A stretch of DNA of 64,000 bases from Paenibacillus sp. FSL R5-0912 (GCF_000758605.1 NZ_CP009282.1:4588001-4652000), one strand, 5' to 3'. Shown: positions 8,106 through 17,639, counted from the first letter of the stretch. Program-made: numbers and translations. Notes: a model not told the origin generated them from the letters alone.

Positions 8106-8392
8106 TGAGTGTTACCGTACTCAGTATGGACGAGATTATCAATGCAATCTGCCTGCATATGGCTGAACGCAAAGCTGTACGGGTGGAGGAAGTCCGGGTG
8201 GAGCTTAGCTGGGACGAAGACACCGGCTACACCGCAGAGGTCTGGGTTCAGGGCCGCAGCCAGTTCCTGGTCGAATCCAATTTGATTGAATCGATTCTGC
8301 GTTATCTGCACAGCGAATACGGTATCCGCGCTTACCGTGAAAATGTACGCCTGGAGCTGGACGAGGAGATCACCGCTGTTGTTACTATGTAA
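8105..8392 (+). CDS. DUF2653 (YxcD-like) protein
   Basis: A 95-residue cytosolic protein of unknown function resembling Bacillus YxcD/DUF2653. It starts SVTVLSMDEIINAICLHMAE and has a mostly beta second half with WDEDTGYTAEVWV and YLHSEYGIRAY. It overlaps the upstream membrane-protein gene by one base and is followed by a terminator, so the pair forms a two-gene operon. The YxcD assignment is from memory of the family pattern. Confidence 0.8.
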   Translation: MSVTVLSMDEIINAICLHMAERKAVRVEEVRVELSWDEDTGYTAEVWVQGRSQFLVESNLIESILRYLHSEYGIRAYRENVRLELDEEITAVVTM

Positions 8393-8402
8393 AACTTGAA
8401 TA

Positions 8403-8437
8403 CCGTCTGCTGATTCATTCAGCGGGCGGTTTTTTTG
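8403..8437 (+). terminator. Terminator of the 7671-8392 operon
   Basis: CCGTCTGCTG/CAGCGGGCGG stem with a short AT loop, then seven T residues. Confidence 0.88.
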
Positions 8438-8500
8438 TGGTACGCCTAGCATGGGCGTACCACAATAACCGGATCGGCAAGATGCTGATCCGGTTATTTT
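8437..8500. terminator. Two further stem-loops, second likely bidirectional
   Basis: GTGGTACGCC/GGCGTACCAC (8437-8463) forms a 10-bp perfect stem. It is followed by a 12-bp stem AATAACCGGATC/GATCCGGTTATT (8464-8497) with a T-run on the plus side. Together with the preceding terminator, three hairpins stand in a row between converging genes. Confidence 0.7.
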
Positions 8501-8593
8501 TCCATGTGCAGGTTATCCCCTTTACTCACAGCACTTAATACAATAACCTCAGTATTCAATCGCGCATTCGGGCAACTCTCGGCCCGCCCCGCC

Positions 8594-8947
8594 TCAGATT
8601 AACGAAATAGCCAGCAGTTCGAATAATACCAGCGGCAGGATGACATTATTATTCACTGGCCCCGGAAAGGGATAACCTGGACCTGGATAAGGCTTGTAGT
8701 ACGGATTATAGTATCCGCGTCCCATTTCTGTAGTTATAGTCACCGTGAGGTACAGATGTTTGTTATCCATGCCGGCAATGGTGCCTTCATGCATCTGTCC
8801 ATCGATGGTCTGTACCTTCACATTATGGTTCAAATAAGGCTTGCATGACTGGTGCAGAGACTCGCGGACACCGTGCAGATGCTGGACCACCGCAGGGTCT
8901 GCCTGATAGATAACCGCCGTTTGCGGGCCACTATGATATGTCGACAT
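8594..8947 (-). CDS. Hypothetical protein with Sm-like stretch and Pro/Gly/Tyr-rich segment
   Basis: Not recognised as a named family. The 117 residues contain a beta-rich stretch from about 42 to 70 (NVKVQTIDGQMHEGTIAGMD, then KHLYLTV) that looks like an Sm/LSm-type or spore-coat-associated small barrel. This is followed by a Tyr/Pro/Gly-rich linker (GYYNPYYKPYPGPGYPFPG) and a short hydrophobic C-terminus. Such Tyr/Pro/Gly tails occur in Bacillus spore-coat and surface proteins, but that link is inference. The start has AGGTC ahead of ATG. It stands alone. Confidence 0.72.
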   Translation of the reverse strand: MSTYHSGPQTAVIYQADPAVVQHLHGVRESLHQSCKPYLNHNVKVQTIDGQMHEGTIAGMDNKHLYLTVTITTEMGRGYYNPYYKPYPGPGYPFPGPVNNNVILPLVLFELLAISLI

Positions 8948-9074
8948 GAATGTTTGACCTCCGTATAAATGGATTTGCTACATTCTATGCACATGCCCAG
9001 CCCAGGGTGCCTAGCCGCTGCCGTCCCTCCACCCCGCTTCCTGTAATTCCTCCGCCTCTATACCAAAGCAAACT

Positions 9075-9112
9075 AAAAAGCCGTACACCGGAAAGTCCTT
9101 GTATACGGCTTA
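9075..9112 (-). terminator. Terminator of the DegV gene
   Basis: On the minus strand AAGCCGTATAC pairs with GTGTACGGCTT (12-base loop), then TTTTAG; it starts about 38 bases past the stop. Confidence 0.8.
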
Positions 9113-9150
9113 GCTATTCACTTATTCTCCATTAAATCTGCTGCAGCAGC

Positions 9151-9990
9151 CTAAAAAGCAACGCCGATTCCGCCTTGTCCTGCATATGTACCCATCACAG
9201 GTCCCATGGTGGACAGCAAAATTTCTTTGAAGGGATGCTTCTCCAGAATACGCTTCTTGATCTCCAGCGCCAACGCCTCACAATTGCTGTGAACAATGGC
9301 GATCACCGCCTGTTCATAATCATGCTGCTTCTGATCCAGCTTCGCCAGCAGATGAGTCAGCGCCTTAGGAAGTCCCCGGGTCTTCTCGACCACTTCAACA
9401 GTTCCCTCATCGCTGATCTTCAGCAGCAGCTTAATGTTCAGTACAGAAGCCACGGCACCGGAGATCCGGCTCAGCCGCCCGCCTTTGATCACATTCTCCA
9501 GAGTATCCAGTGTGAAATAAGCAGTGGTTTCTTCAACCTTGTGCATTACTTTATCTTTCAATTCAGCCAGACTTGCTGCCGTCAGCGACCATTTCGCTGC
9601 CATAGCCACAATCAGTGTCAATCCGCCTGAAAAAAGCTTGGAATCTATAATTTCAATCGCATTCGGATGTCCTTCTTCCTCGTACATCTCCTTGGCGATC
9701 ATTGCGGTCTGATAAGTACTGCTGATATTAGAGGACATGCAGATGACCATAATGTCAGTGCCTGCTTCCACTTGTTTGAAATTGTCCAGGAATACCTGCG
9801 GACTTGGGCTTGCCGTAGTCGGCAACTCCTTCGCTTCATGCATCTTCGCATAAAAGGTCTTCGCGTCCGTATCATATGGCATGAGTTCATGTCCGAAATG
9901 AACCGGTAAGTGAACAATGGAAATGTCGTACTGCTCTACGTAATCTGGGGGTAAATCGGAACCGCTATCCGTAATAATCTTGATGGGCAT
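9151..9990 (-). CDS. DegV family fatty-acid-binding protein
   Basis: DegV/FakB-type proteins bind a fatty acid in a deep pocket and present it to a kinase subunit (FakA) for phosphorylation. The 279 residues begin IKIITDSGSDLPPDYV, with the conserved TASPSPQVFL near residue 60 and the SSNISSTYQTA fatty-acid-carboxylate site near residue 88. ISGAVASVLNIKLLLKI lies mid-protein. No fakA-like gene is adjacent, so the kinase partner must be elsewhere. A perfect 14-base palindrome sits between its start and upstream DNA. Confidence 0.93.
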   Translation of the reverse strand: MPIKIITDSGSDLPPDYVEQYDISIVHLPVHFGHELMPYDTDAKTFYAKMHEAKELPTTASPSPQVFLDNFKQVEAGTDIMVICMSSNISSTYQTAMIAKEMYEEEGHPNAIEIIDSKLFSGGLTLIVAMAAKWSLTAASLAELKDKVMHKVEETTAYFTLDTLENVIKGGRLSRISGAVASVLNIKLLLKISDEGTVEVVEKTRGLPKALTHLLAKLDQKQHDYEQAVIAIVHSNCEALALEIKKRILEKHPFKEILLSTMGPVMGTYAGQGGIGVAF

Positions 9991-10011
9991 CAGAGTGCTC
10001 TCCTTTCAATT

Positions 10012-10025
10012 CTATACTAGTATAG
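10012..10025. promoter_or_regulatory. Perfect palindrome upstream of the DegV gene
   Basis: CTATACTAGTATAG lies 22-35 bases ahead of the DegV start, overlapping a possible -10 (TATACT). It is a candidate operator; no regulator is identified. Confidence 0.4.
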
Positions 10026-10230
10026 TCACCTTTTATGTAAACCAATAGTACAATTTATAACTTGTCAAAAGCATTTTTTTGTGCTCAGTGTTATTTTTCA
10101 CAGCTCAGCAGACTATTCTCCCTGAAGGATTGTGACTCTCTGCGGCTACCCATAGCTGCATCAGGTTCTTTCTTAACTTCCCGTCTTATGATATGGTTTA
10201 TGCATAAGTGAATAGAAATGGAGTGTAACG

Positions 10231-10461
10231 ATGAGCAAGAACAGAGTGTGGAACAGAGGCAAACATAATGGTGCCGGCCTGTCCAAAAAGACCCCCGCTA
10301 ACGTAGAATCCGAAGGCGCAGCAGATACGGCTCCGTCAGAGGACATCAGCCCCCTGGAGACTCCGAATCCGCGGATTGATACGGTGAAGCCGATGAACCG
10401 CAGCAATTGGGTATCCAGACCCGCCCGCGTGAAGCCGCAGAACCCTGAGCGCAATAAGTAG
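10231..10461 (+). CDS. Small hydrophilic hypothetical protein
   Basis: A 76-residue basic and disordered-looking product (NRVWNRGKHNGAGLSKK at the start, ARVKPQNPERNK at the end) with no recognised domain. Support comes from a GGAG site 9 bases ahead of ATG and a strong terminator 40 bases after the stop. It stands alone between two minus-strand genes. Confidence 0.55.
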   Translation: MSKNRVWNRGKHNGAGLSKKTPANVESEGAADTAPSEDISPLETPNPRIDTVKPMNRSNWVSRPARVKPQNPERNK

Positions 10462-10503
10462 CTTGCCTTGTATAGGCAGCAGCTGAAGATTACCTGCATC
10501 CAA

Positions 10504-10540
10504 AAAAGAGGATCCGCATGCCTTACGCGGCTCCTCTTTT
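10504..10540. terminator. Bidirectional terminator
   Basis: AAAAGAGGATCCGC pairs with GCGGCTCCTCTTTT (one mismatch). It has A residues on one side and T residues on the other, and lies between the converging small gene and the aldo/keto reductase gene. Confidence 0.85.
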
Positions 10541-10583
10541 ATCATAAAACGCACACTCTTAGCTGGTTCCCGAAGTGCAGCTG

Positions 10584-11567
10584 CTATAGATTCAAGCTTC
10601 TCATACTTTGCTCCGGATAACGCATGCCCGAGGCAGCCCCTTGAGGCGCAGCCTCATCAATCTGCTGCAGCTCCTCAGCGGTCAGCTCTATATCCAGTGC
10701 ACCTACGTTCTCTTCCAGATACTTCGTCCGTTTCGTTCCCGGGATCGGCACGATGTCCTCCCCTTGCTTCAACAGCCAGGCCAGCGCAAGCTGCGAGGGC
10801 TCGCAGCCTTTCCCGGCAGCAATCTGCTTGATGCGTTCCACAAGATCCAGATTCTTCTTGAAATTATCCTCCTGGAAGCGGGGGGAGTTGCGGCGGTAAT
10901 CGTCCTCGGCCAGATCCTCGAAGCTCTGAATCTGTCCGGTCAGGAAACCGCGTCCCAGCGGACTGTACGGCACGAAGCCAATCCCCAGCTCGCGGACAAG
11001 CGGCAGAATCTCGTCCTCCACCTCACGGCTCCACAGGGAATATTCGGTCTGCAGCGCCGTTACCGGATGAATGGCATGAGCGCGGCGGATAGTAGCCGGC
11101 CCTGCCTCAGACAGCCCAATGTAGCGGATTTTGCCTGCTGCAACGAGATCGGCCATCGCACCAACGGTTTCTTCAATGGGCGTGTTCGGATCTACCCTGT
11201 GCTGATAATATAGATCAATATGATCAACGCCAAGCCGCAGGAGACTGGCATCGCAAGCCGACTTCACATAGTCCGGACGGCCATTGATGCCGAGCATCTG
11301 CCCTTCCGGACTGCGCACATTGCCGAATTTGGTCGCCAGCACAAGCTCGTTCCGTTTGCCTTTAACCGCTTTGCCGACCAGTTCCTCATTCCTTCCCACA
11401 CCATACATATCTGCCGTATCCAGAAAAGTAACGCCCAGGTCAATAGCCCGGTGAATCGTGCGGATGGATTCCGCTTCATCCCGGCCGCTGTAGAAATCGG
11501 ACATGCCCATGCAGCCCAATCCTAATGCGGATACCTTCAGTTTACCGCCTAACACTCTAGTATTCAT
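10584..11567 (-). CDS. Aldo/keto reductase
   Basis: NADPH-dependent oxidoreductase with an (alpha/beta)8 barrel. The 327 residues match the AKR13/YakC-like group (start LGGKLKVSALGLGCMGMSDF). The catalytic tetrad is readable: Asp in FLDTADMYG near residue 51, Tyr in DMYG, Lys in LATKFG near 80 and His in YYQHRVDP near 122. The C-terminal NADPH-binding part carries IVPIPGTKR. The substrate cannot be inferred. It is monocistronic. Confidence 0.95.
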   Translation of the reverse strand: MNTRVLGGKLKVSALGLGCMGMSDFYSGRDEAESIRTIHRAIDLGVTFLDTADMYGVGRNEELVGKAVKGKRNELVLATKFGNVRSPEGQMLGINGRPDYVKSACDASLLRLGVDHIDLYYQHRVDPNTPIEETVGAMADLVAAGKIRYIGLSEAGPATIRRAHAIHPVTALQTEYSLWSREVEDEILPLVRELGIGFVPYSPLGRGFLTGQIQSFEDLAEDDYRRNSPRFQEDNFKKNLDLVERIKQIAAGKGCEPSQLALAWLLKQGEDIVPIPGTKRTKYLEENVGALDIELTAEELQQIDEAAPQGAASGMRYPEQSMRSLNL

Positions 11568-11654
11568 TCCCTGCCTCCGCCTCCCGGTTTGAAATTGAAC
11601 GCTTGTCTTCCCAGATCATACCACAATCAAGTTTGAATATCATTCTGCGTTGCT

Positions 11655-12515
11655 TCAGAGCAGGCCCTCCGGCAAATATGAATTCCGCCTCAGGACAGTC
11701 TGTACAACTGAAAGTGTATCTTGAAACACCGGAATACCTGTAGTTCTATGCAGCTGGAGCCAGCGCAGACAAGCCAGCGCCTCGAATAGCTCAAGCTCTG
11801 CTGCTGAGTAACTGCTTTTGGCGAGAAATGCCGCACGGTAGACTTCTGAGTACTGCTCCCCCGCATAGATCCGGAGGATTAGAATAGACCAGGCTATATC
11901 ATATCTAGGATCGCCCAGCTGGACATTCGTCCAGTCAATAATGGTGTATGATCCGGCTGCCTCCAGAATATTGCCCGCATGGTAGTCTCCATGAATCAGA
12001 TGATGCGAGGTTATTCCAGCCTTGTCTGCCAACCCCAGCGCCAGCCTTCTGATCTCCGGCTGACCTCCCCACTCCGGGAAGAAGTAATCTGCGAAATCAT
12101 ATGCGGGTACGTTTATTCTGGTTAAAGATTCGCCCGGAAGGTTATGTATATCCAGCAGATTTTCTGCTATGGCTGTAAGAATTGAGGGATTCGCTTCCTT
12201 GAGGGGCACACCGTCGAAGCTGGTTAACAGCACCTGATTGTCCTCAGGGTCCAATCCCCAGGCATACGGCTGTGACACCGCGCAGCCGTGCCTGTACATC
12301 TGCTCCAGCACTTTATATTGAAGAGAGATATCCGGCCGGGAATCCCGGTTCCATATTTTGAACACAAGCTCAGTATCCGGCATTGTAACTTTGTACACCT
12401 CGGCTTCCAGCCCGCCCTTAAGCGGGGTTATAACTGCCTCACCAGCGTTACCCAGTAGCAACTCACACTCTGTACTTCGATCTTTCCAGCGGACATTGCT
12501 TAGAATATTATTCAT
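11655..12515 (-). CDS. Aminoglycoside phosphotransferase (APH) family kinase
   Basis: Protein-kinase-fold phosphotransferase of the APH/choline kinase type. The 286 residues show an N-lobe Lys in LVFKIWNRDSR near residue 52, the catalytic loop HGDYHAGNIL near residue 178 and a DFG-equivalent TIIDWTNVQLGDPRYDIAW. Such enzymes phosphorylate antibiotics, sugars or amino alcohols; a resistance role cannot be claimed from sequence. It lies alone, with an AGGAAGG site ahead of ATG. Confidence 0.88.
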   Translation of the reverse strand: MNNILSNVRWKDRSTECELLLGNAGEAVITPLKGGLEAEVYKVTMPDTELVFKIWNRDSRPDISLQYKVLEQMYRHGCAVSQPYAWGLDPEDNQVLLTSFDGVPLKEANPSILTAIAENLLDIHNLPGESLTRINVPAYDFADYFFPEWGGQPEIRRLALGLADKAGITSHHLIHGDYHAGNILEAAGSYTIIDWTNVQLGDPRYDIAWSILILRIYAGEQYSEVYRAAFLAKSSYSAAELELFEALACLRWLQLHRTTGIPVFQDTLSVVQTVLRRNSYLPEGLL

Positions 12516-12679
12516 GGTTATGAACCTTCCTTTCGGTTGAATTTCTTATGAATGATTCCTTTACGCCTTGCATTATGCAGCTGCTGTAAATTCAATTGCT
12601 TGTATTCTAGGCACTTTCCTCAGGCGCCTGAATAATATATCCCAATTAAACAATACAACGGATAAATGAGGGAAGCTAT

Positions 12680-13489
12680 ATGGAACATTGGATCAGAGTC
12701 GAACCGAACGTGAAGATTTATATTAATGATATCAACCCTCTGGGCAGCCGAACGATTCTCTTCATCCATGGCTGGCCTGCTAACCACCAGATGTTCGAAT
12801 ATCAGTACAACCAGCTGGTGCCGATGGGCTACCGTTGCATCGGGATGGACATGCGGGGATTCGGCAAATCGGATAAACCGCTGGGCCGGTACGACTACAA
12901 CCGCTTAGCTGATGACATCCGCTGTGTGATCGGAGCTTTGGGACTGCAGGATATTACGCTCGGCGGGCATTCAACCGGCGGAGCCGTAGCGATCCGTTAT
13001 ATGGCCCGGCACCAGGGATATGGTGTCTCCAGGCTTGCACTATTCGCTTCGGCAGCCCCCAGTCTGATTCAGCGGCCGGGTTTCCCTTACGGGACGACCA
13101 GAGAAGCTATTGAGCAGATCATTCAGACTACTTATGAGGATCGTCCCAAGATGCTGCATGATTTCGGAGAAATTTTCTTCTATCAAAAAGTATCGCAGCC
13201 GTTCTCAGACTGGTTCTTCCAATTAGGGCTTGAGGCCGCAAGCTGGTCTACCATCGCTGTCTCCAAAGCCTGGCTTGAGGAAGAGCTGTTTGATGATCTT
13301 CCCCGGATACTGGTGCCTACGCTGATTCTGCACGGTATTCATGATCAAGTGTGCTTTTTCCCGCTGGCTGAGGCACAGCATCAAGGAATCCGTAATTCGG
13401 TACTGATCCCCTTCGAGAATAGCGGCCACGGCTTATTCTATGACGAACGCGACAAATTCAACCTGGAGCTATCCCGGTTCGCCAAGTAG
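12680..13489 (+). CDS. Alpha/beta hydrolase
   Basis: Serine hydrolase of the alpha/beta fold. The 269 residues contain the oxyanion HGWP motif (FIHGWPANHQMF), the nucleophile elbow GHSTGG near residue 95, a likely acid in LHGIHDQVCF near 215 and the catalytic His in SGHGLFYDE near 252. The plan is that of haloperoxidase/esterase-like members, but the substrate is unknown. GAGGGA lies 8 bases before the ATG. A hairpin follows the stop. Confidence 0.92.
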   Translation: MEHWIRVEPNVKIYINDINPLGSRTILFIHGWPANHQMFEYQYNQLVPMGYRCIGMDMRGFGKSDKPLGRYDYNRLADDIRCVIGALGLQDITLGGHSTGGAVAIRYMARHQGYGVSRLALFASAAPSLIQRPGFPYGTTREAIEQIIQTTYEDRPKMLHDFGEIFFYQKVSQPFSDWFFQLGLEAASWSTIAVSKAWLEEELFDDLPRILVPTLILHGIHDQVCFFPLAEAQHQGIRNSVLIPFENSGHGLFYDERDKFNLELSRFAK

Positions 13490-13505
13490 AGTCATCCGCC
13501 ATATA

Positions 13506-13545
13506 ACAACAGCCGTTTCTTTGCGGAAGCAAAAAAACGGCTGTT
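13506..13545. terminator. Terminator after the alpha/beta hydrolase gene
   Basis: AACAGCCGTTT pairs with AAACGGCTGTT across a loop; A-rich and T-containing flanks allow action on both converging genes. Confidence 0.75.
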
Positions 13546-13601
13546 TAGTCATTTTAAATCACGTATCAGTTAGTTCATCCTTAATCTTTCTGTATCCAAC
13601 C

Positions 13602-14288
13602 TTACAGCTCCAGCGTCTCTCCATAAGCAAGTGCTGTACCACGGATTCCCGCATCTTCCAGCGCCTGGACGAAAGCTCCCGCATCCTGGCGGATCGGCGG
13701 GAAGGTGTTGTAGTGTACCGGCAGCACACTCTTGGCCCCCAGCCATTTCGCAGCAAGGAGTGCATGCTCAGGTCCCATAGTGAAATGCCCGCCGATCGGC
13801 AGAATCGCCAGATCAATCTCGTACAGCTCCCCGAACATTTTCAGATCACTGAATAGCCCAGTGTCTCCCGCATGCAGGATAGTCCGTCCCTCAGCCTCAA
13901 TAATGAAACCCGTAGGTGTGCCTCCATAGATGCGCTGTCCGTCTTCGAGTGTAATACTGGAGGTGTGGAAGGCATGGATCATCGTCGCTTTGGCAAAACC
14001 AAGATCCACCGTCCCCCCAATGTTCATGCCAATCGTCTTGGCACCCTTCCCTTCGAAGTAAGAAGCTAATTCCACAGTGGCTACAATTGGGGCGCTATTG
14101 CGCTCAGCAATCGGTGCAGCGTCCAAAATGTGGTCCCCATGAGCGTGCGTCAACAGCACGGCATCTGTCTTAATATCCTCGACCTTCGTGACAGCAGCGG
14201 AATTGCCGCTAATGAACGGATCGATAATCAGTGACTTGCCGTTCACCTCAATTTGCACACAGGAATGGCCGTGGTAGATAATTTTCAT
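13602..14288 (-). CDS. UPF0173 metal-dependent hydrolase (metallo-beta-lactamase fold)
   Basis: Member of the YtkL-like UPF0173 family in the metallo-beta-lactamase superfamily; the substrate is unknown. The 228-residue protein starts MKIIYHGHSCVQIEVNGKSL, and the metal ligands are seen in THAHGDHILDA and HAGDTGLFSD. I chose this ATG because GAGGAGAG lies just ahead of it; a start 13 codons upstream adds only an acidic segment. The PaaX-like gene is divergent, sharing an intergenic region of about 200 bases. Confidence 0.93.
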   Translation of the reverse strand: MKIIYHGHSCVQIEVNGKSLIIDPFISGNSAAVTKVEDIKTDAVLLTHAHGDHILDAAPIAERNSAPIVATVELASYFEGKGAKTIGMNIGGTVDLGFAKATMIHAFHTSSITLEDGQRIYGGTPTGFIIEAEGRTILHAGDTGLFSDLKMFGELYEIDLAILPIGGHFTMGPEHALLAAKWLGAKSVLPVHYNTFPPIRQDAGAFVQALEDAGIRGTALAYGETLEL

Positions 14289-14494
14289 AGATTGTCTCTC
14301 CTCTTCGTTGTTATTTTCAATGGGCATTAAGCGATTGAATCGTGCAAAAACCCAAAGTTTACGTTACAATGACACCAAGCTGCTCTGAAACCAGACATGC
14401 TAGTGAATCGATACAATATAACTATTTTTAATACGTTCGTTCGTTTTTATGATATATTCATTTCTGCCAGCTGTCAAGAGAGGTGTGAAGAACA

Positions 14495-15283
14495 TTGCTG
14501 TCCGTTGAGAAAACCATGCTGTTCCTGGTATCCAAGGTGGAGCAGATGGGCGCCCAGCAGTTTGTTGAGATTTACGAGCAAAGGGGATATACCTCCACCT
14601 ATATCCGCAATGCCCTGTCCCGTCTGAAAAAGGAAGGCTATATCGCTTCCCCGTCACGCTCCTGGTACAACGTTACTGCCGAGGGCCTCGCTTACATTAG
14701 AGCGATTAACAGCAAGCCCGCCCGGTATCAGGAGCAGTGGGATCACACCTGGGATGTGGTCATGCTGGAGGTTCCTGAATCTGAACGCAAGAAGCGCGAC
14801 CAATTCCGTACGGCGCTCGGACAGCTGGGCTATGGTCTTCTATATAACAGTGTGTACATTTCACCTTGGAACTATCGCGATGAAGTCGCAGCGTATATCC
14901 AGAAGCTGGAGCTGGAAGGTAAGGTGTCCATTCTGCAAGGCCAATTCCAGGAAGGCTCCATTACACCGCACAAAGCACAAGCGATCTGGCATCTGGACGA
15001 AATTGAAGCCATGTATCAGCTAAAATCGGTCTGGCTGCAGGAAGAATTCGTTCCATCTTTACACGAAGCTCTCCATGCGGGTCAGCCTCTGCAGCTATTC
15101 CTGCTATATTTGCAGATGGGAGAGGAGTTAAGCGGGCTGTTTATGGCCGATCCTTATCTCCCGGATGAACTGCTGCCGGACCATTGGCCGGGTAAACGGA
15201 TTATTGCTGCCATGAACGAACATATGCGTAGAGCCGCACAGGCAATTCCTGCGGATTCGTTCTATGCCCCTTTCGTCCGGTAA
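14495..15283 (+). CDS. PaaX-like transcriptional regulator
   Basis: The 262 residues have an N-terminal winged helix (FVEIYEQRGYTSTYIRNALS, then LKKEGYI) and a central PaaX-type domain with WDHTWDVVMLEVPES and LGYGLLYNSVYISPW. PaaX proteins repress aromatic-acid catabolism, but no such genes lie here, so the target is unknown. The start is TTG, supported by AGAGGTG 9 bases upstream; the next in-frame ATG would cut the helix-turn-helix region. An AT-rich upstream region with a CGTTCGTTCGTT run could hold an operator. Confidence 0.85.
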   Translation: MLSVEKTMLFLVSKVEQMGAQQFVEIYEQRGYTSTYIRNALSRLKKEGYIASPSRSWYNVTAEGLAYIRAINSKPARYQEQWDHTWDVVMLEVPESERKKRDQFRTALGQLGYGLLYNSVYISPWNYRDEVAAYIQKLELEGKVSILQGQFQEGSITPHKAQAIWHLDEIEAMYQLKSVWLQEEFVPSLHEALHAGQPLQLFLLYLQMGEELSGLFMADPYLPDELLPDHWPGKRIIAAMNEHMRRAAQAIPADSFYAPFVR

Positions 15284-15303
15284 GATATTCTTGGCAAAGC
15301 ACT

Positions 15304-15346
15304 TAACACAAAGAGCAGCCCAAACCGCAGGCTGCTCTTTGTGTTA
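15304..15346. terminator. Bidirectional terminator
   Basis: A 17-bp perfect inverted repeat (TAACACAAAGAGCAGCC and its complement around a 9-base loop) lies between the converging PaaX-like and YyaL-like genes. Confidence 0.85.
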
Positions 15347-15350
15347 TATA

Positions 15351-17456
15351 CTAACCCTCGCGATTACCGGAGGCCAAAAGCTCCCGGACCGCCTCCATAT
15401 TCGTAAGCGGCGCACGACAGGCAAAGTTACGGCAGACATAGGCGGTCGCATCGCCGCGAATCGCCCGTTTGTCCGCCAGATGAGGCAGTAGGCGGAGAAT
15501 GCCTTCGCTATCCCCTTCCCAGTTGACGATTAACGCAGCGTCAGGCAGATAGGCCTGCTGGACCTGAGCCAGCATTCCGTGCAGAGCCGGGTCTTCTTTT
15601 TTGCCGGAAAGGACCCATTCCCTGCCGCCGGAGGCCATCGCCAGATGAGCCTGCAGATACATCGCATAACCAGGAGGATACTCTGCTGCTGCAGATGAGA
15701 GCACCGCAGCTGTACGCTCTGCAATGCCTTTCAACTCTACATCCTGGGCAATCACCGACAGCTTCCAGAGCAGCTTCGCCGCTACAGAATTCCCGGATGG
15801 AATAGCCCCGTCATACAATTCCTTCGAGCGGATAGGCAGTTCTTCCCCATCATGGCCTGTGAAGAAGAAGCCACCGCCTTCGGAATCGTGGAACAGCTCC
15901 AGCAGCCCATCCTTAAGAATCAGAGCGCGTTCCAGATAGACCGCCTGACTCGTAGCCTCATATAATTCGCTGAGTCCCCAGATCAGGAAGGCATAGTCAT
16001 CCACATAAGCCGGAATCGCCGCCTCCCCGTCACGGTAACGGGCCAGCAGCCGGCCATCCTCACGCCGCAGCTTGTCCCAGATGAAATTCGCCGCCGCTTC
16101 TGCGGCCTTGGCATATTCCGGCTTTTGCAGCGCCATGGCCCCTTGGGCCAGCGCCGCGATCATCAGCCCGTTCCACGAAGTGAGCACCTTATCATCCTTG
16201 AGCGGATGAATGCGCTGCTCCCTGTACTCAAACAGCTTCCCGCGCCATTCCTCCATCCGGGTCCGCAGACCCAGCGGGTTCATGCCCATGCGCTCCGCCA
16301 TTTCTTCCGGCAGCCCCTGCAGCAGATTCGGAATATTAGCTCCCTCGAAGTTGCCTTCCGGGGTAATCCCGTAGACATGACAATACGAATGCATATCTTC
16401 CAGCCCCAGAGCTTCCTCAATCTCATCACGGGAGAAGACGTAGAACTTCCCTTCCACACCTTCCGAATCCGCATCCTCCGCAGAGTAGAAAGCGCCTTCG
16501 GGAGAGGTCATATCGCGCAGGACATAGGTGAAGATCTGCTCGGCAATCTCCGCATACAGCGGTTTCCCGGTAATCTGGAAGGCTTCCAGATAGACGTTCG
16601 CAAGGAGTGCGTTATCATAGAGCATTTTCTCAAAATGCGGCACCAGCCATTCCCGGTCCGTGGAATACCGCGAGAACCCGAAGCCTACATGGTCGTACAT
16701 TCCGCCCCGGTACATCGACTCCAGCGTCTTCTCCACCATGCGGAGCGCTTCCGGCTGATTGTGCATCTGGCTGTACGCCAGCAGGAAGGACAAATTATGC
16801 GGTGAAGGGAACTTCGGCGCATTGCCGAACCCGCCATATTCCTCGTCGAACTGGCGCCGGTACAGCTCATACGCCTCATGCAGCAGCTCATCGCCCGGGA
16901 TACCGCCGTCCACATCAGCCGAGTTATACGCATTCTTACGGTCAAGCGTATGCAGCTCTTCAAGCAGGTCATCGCCCAGCTTATTCAGCGCCTCGCCATC
17001 CTGCTCCCACTTCGTGTGGATCTGCTCCAGCACATCCATCAATCCGATCCGCCCGAACATCTGCCGCTTCGGGAAATACGTCCCGGCATAGAACGGCTTC
17101 TTCTCCGGCGTCAGCAGCACCGTCAGCGGCCATCCCCCGCTCCCCGTCAGCGCCTGACACACCGACATATACAGCGCATCAATATCCGGCCGCTCCTCGC
17201 GGTCTACTTTGATGGCTACGTAGTGATCGTTAAGGAGCTTTGCGACTTCTGGGTCCTCGAAGGATTCGCGTTCCATTACGTGACACCAATGACAAGTTGA
17301 ATAGCCGACTGAAAGGAAAATCGGCTTGTTCTCGGCCCGCGCTTTGGCAAAAGCCTCCTCTCCCCATGGGTACCAGTCCACGGGGTTGTGGGCGTGTTGT
17401 AAGAGATAGGGTGATTTTTCGTTAGCTAATCTATTAGATGATTTGTGAATTGTCAC
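15351..17456 (-). CDS. Thioredoxin-domain protein, DUF255/YyaL (SSP411-like)
   Basis: The 701-residue protein has an N-terminal thioredoxin-like DUF255 domain (SNRLANEKSPYLLQHAHNPV, then STCHWCHVMERESF with a CxxC) followed by a long six-hairpin-like alpha/alpha domain such as that of N-acylglucosamine epimerases and cellulases. Its role in bacteria is unclear. I chose the GTG giving TIHKSSNRLANEK because GAGGGG lies 7 bases upstream; two earlier in-frame starts lack any ribosome binding site. Nothing is co-transcribed. Confidence 0.92.
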   Translation of the reverse strand: MTIHKSSNRLANEKSPYLLQHAHNPVDWYPWGEEAFAKARAENKPIFLSVGYSTCHWCHVMERESFEDPEVAKLLNDHYVAIKVDREERPDIDALYMSVCQALTGSGGWPLTVLLTPEKKPFYAGTYFPKRQMFGRIGLMDVLEQIHTKWEQDGEALNKLGDDLLEELHTLDRKNAYNSADVDGGIPGDELLHEAYELYRRQFDEEYGGFGNAPKFPSPHNLSFLLAYSQMHNQPEALRMVEKTLESMYRGGMYDHVGFGFSRYSTDREWLVPHFEKMLYDNALLANVYLEAFQITGKPLYAEIAEQIFTYVLRDMTSPEGAFYSAEDADSEGVEGKFYVFSRDEIEEALGLEDMHSYCHVYGITPEGNFEGANIPNLLQGLPEEMAERMGMNPLGLRTRMEEWRGKLFEYREQRIHPLKDDKVLTSWNGLMIAALAQGAMALQKPEYAKAAEAAANFIWDKLRREDGRLLARYRDGEAAIPAYVDDYAFLIWGLSELYEATSQAVYLERALILKDGLLELFHDSEGGGFFFTGHDGEELPIRSKELYDGAIPSGNSVAAKLLWKLSVIAQDVELKGIAERTAAVLSSAAAEYPPGYAMYLQAHLAMASGGREWVLSGKKEDPALHGMLAQVQQAYLPDAALIVNWEGDSEGILRLLPHLADKRAIRGDATAYVCRNFACRAPLTNMEAVRELLASGNREG

Positions 17457-17639
17457 GGGGTGTCCCCTCATTTCGGATAATTTGGGTAAAGTATTGTCTA
17501 GGGATAGTTTACCCAAAATTGTGGGGGTAGGCGCAGTTAATAAAAATGTCTTTACACTAGAGTATATTATTTTCTTGTTGTTAATACCCTATTCTCATGC
17601 GAGATCATAGCGAATACCATGGTCGAACCTCTGTATTCC

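Noticed and set aside
11655..12515. Aminoglycoside resistance gene
   Set aside because: The APH fold is clear, but many family members act on other substrates and nothing here points to resistance.
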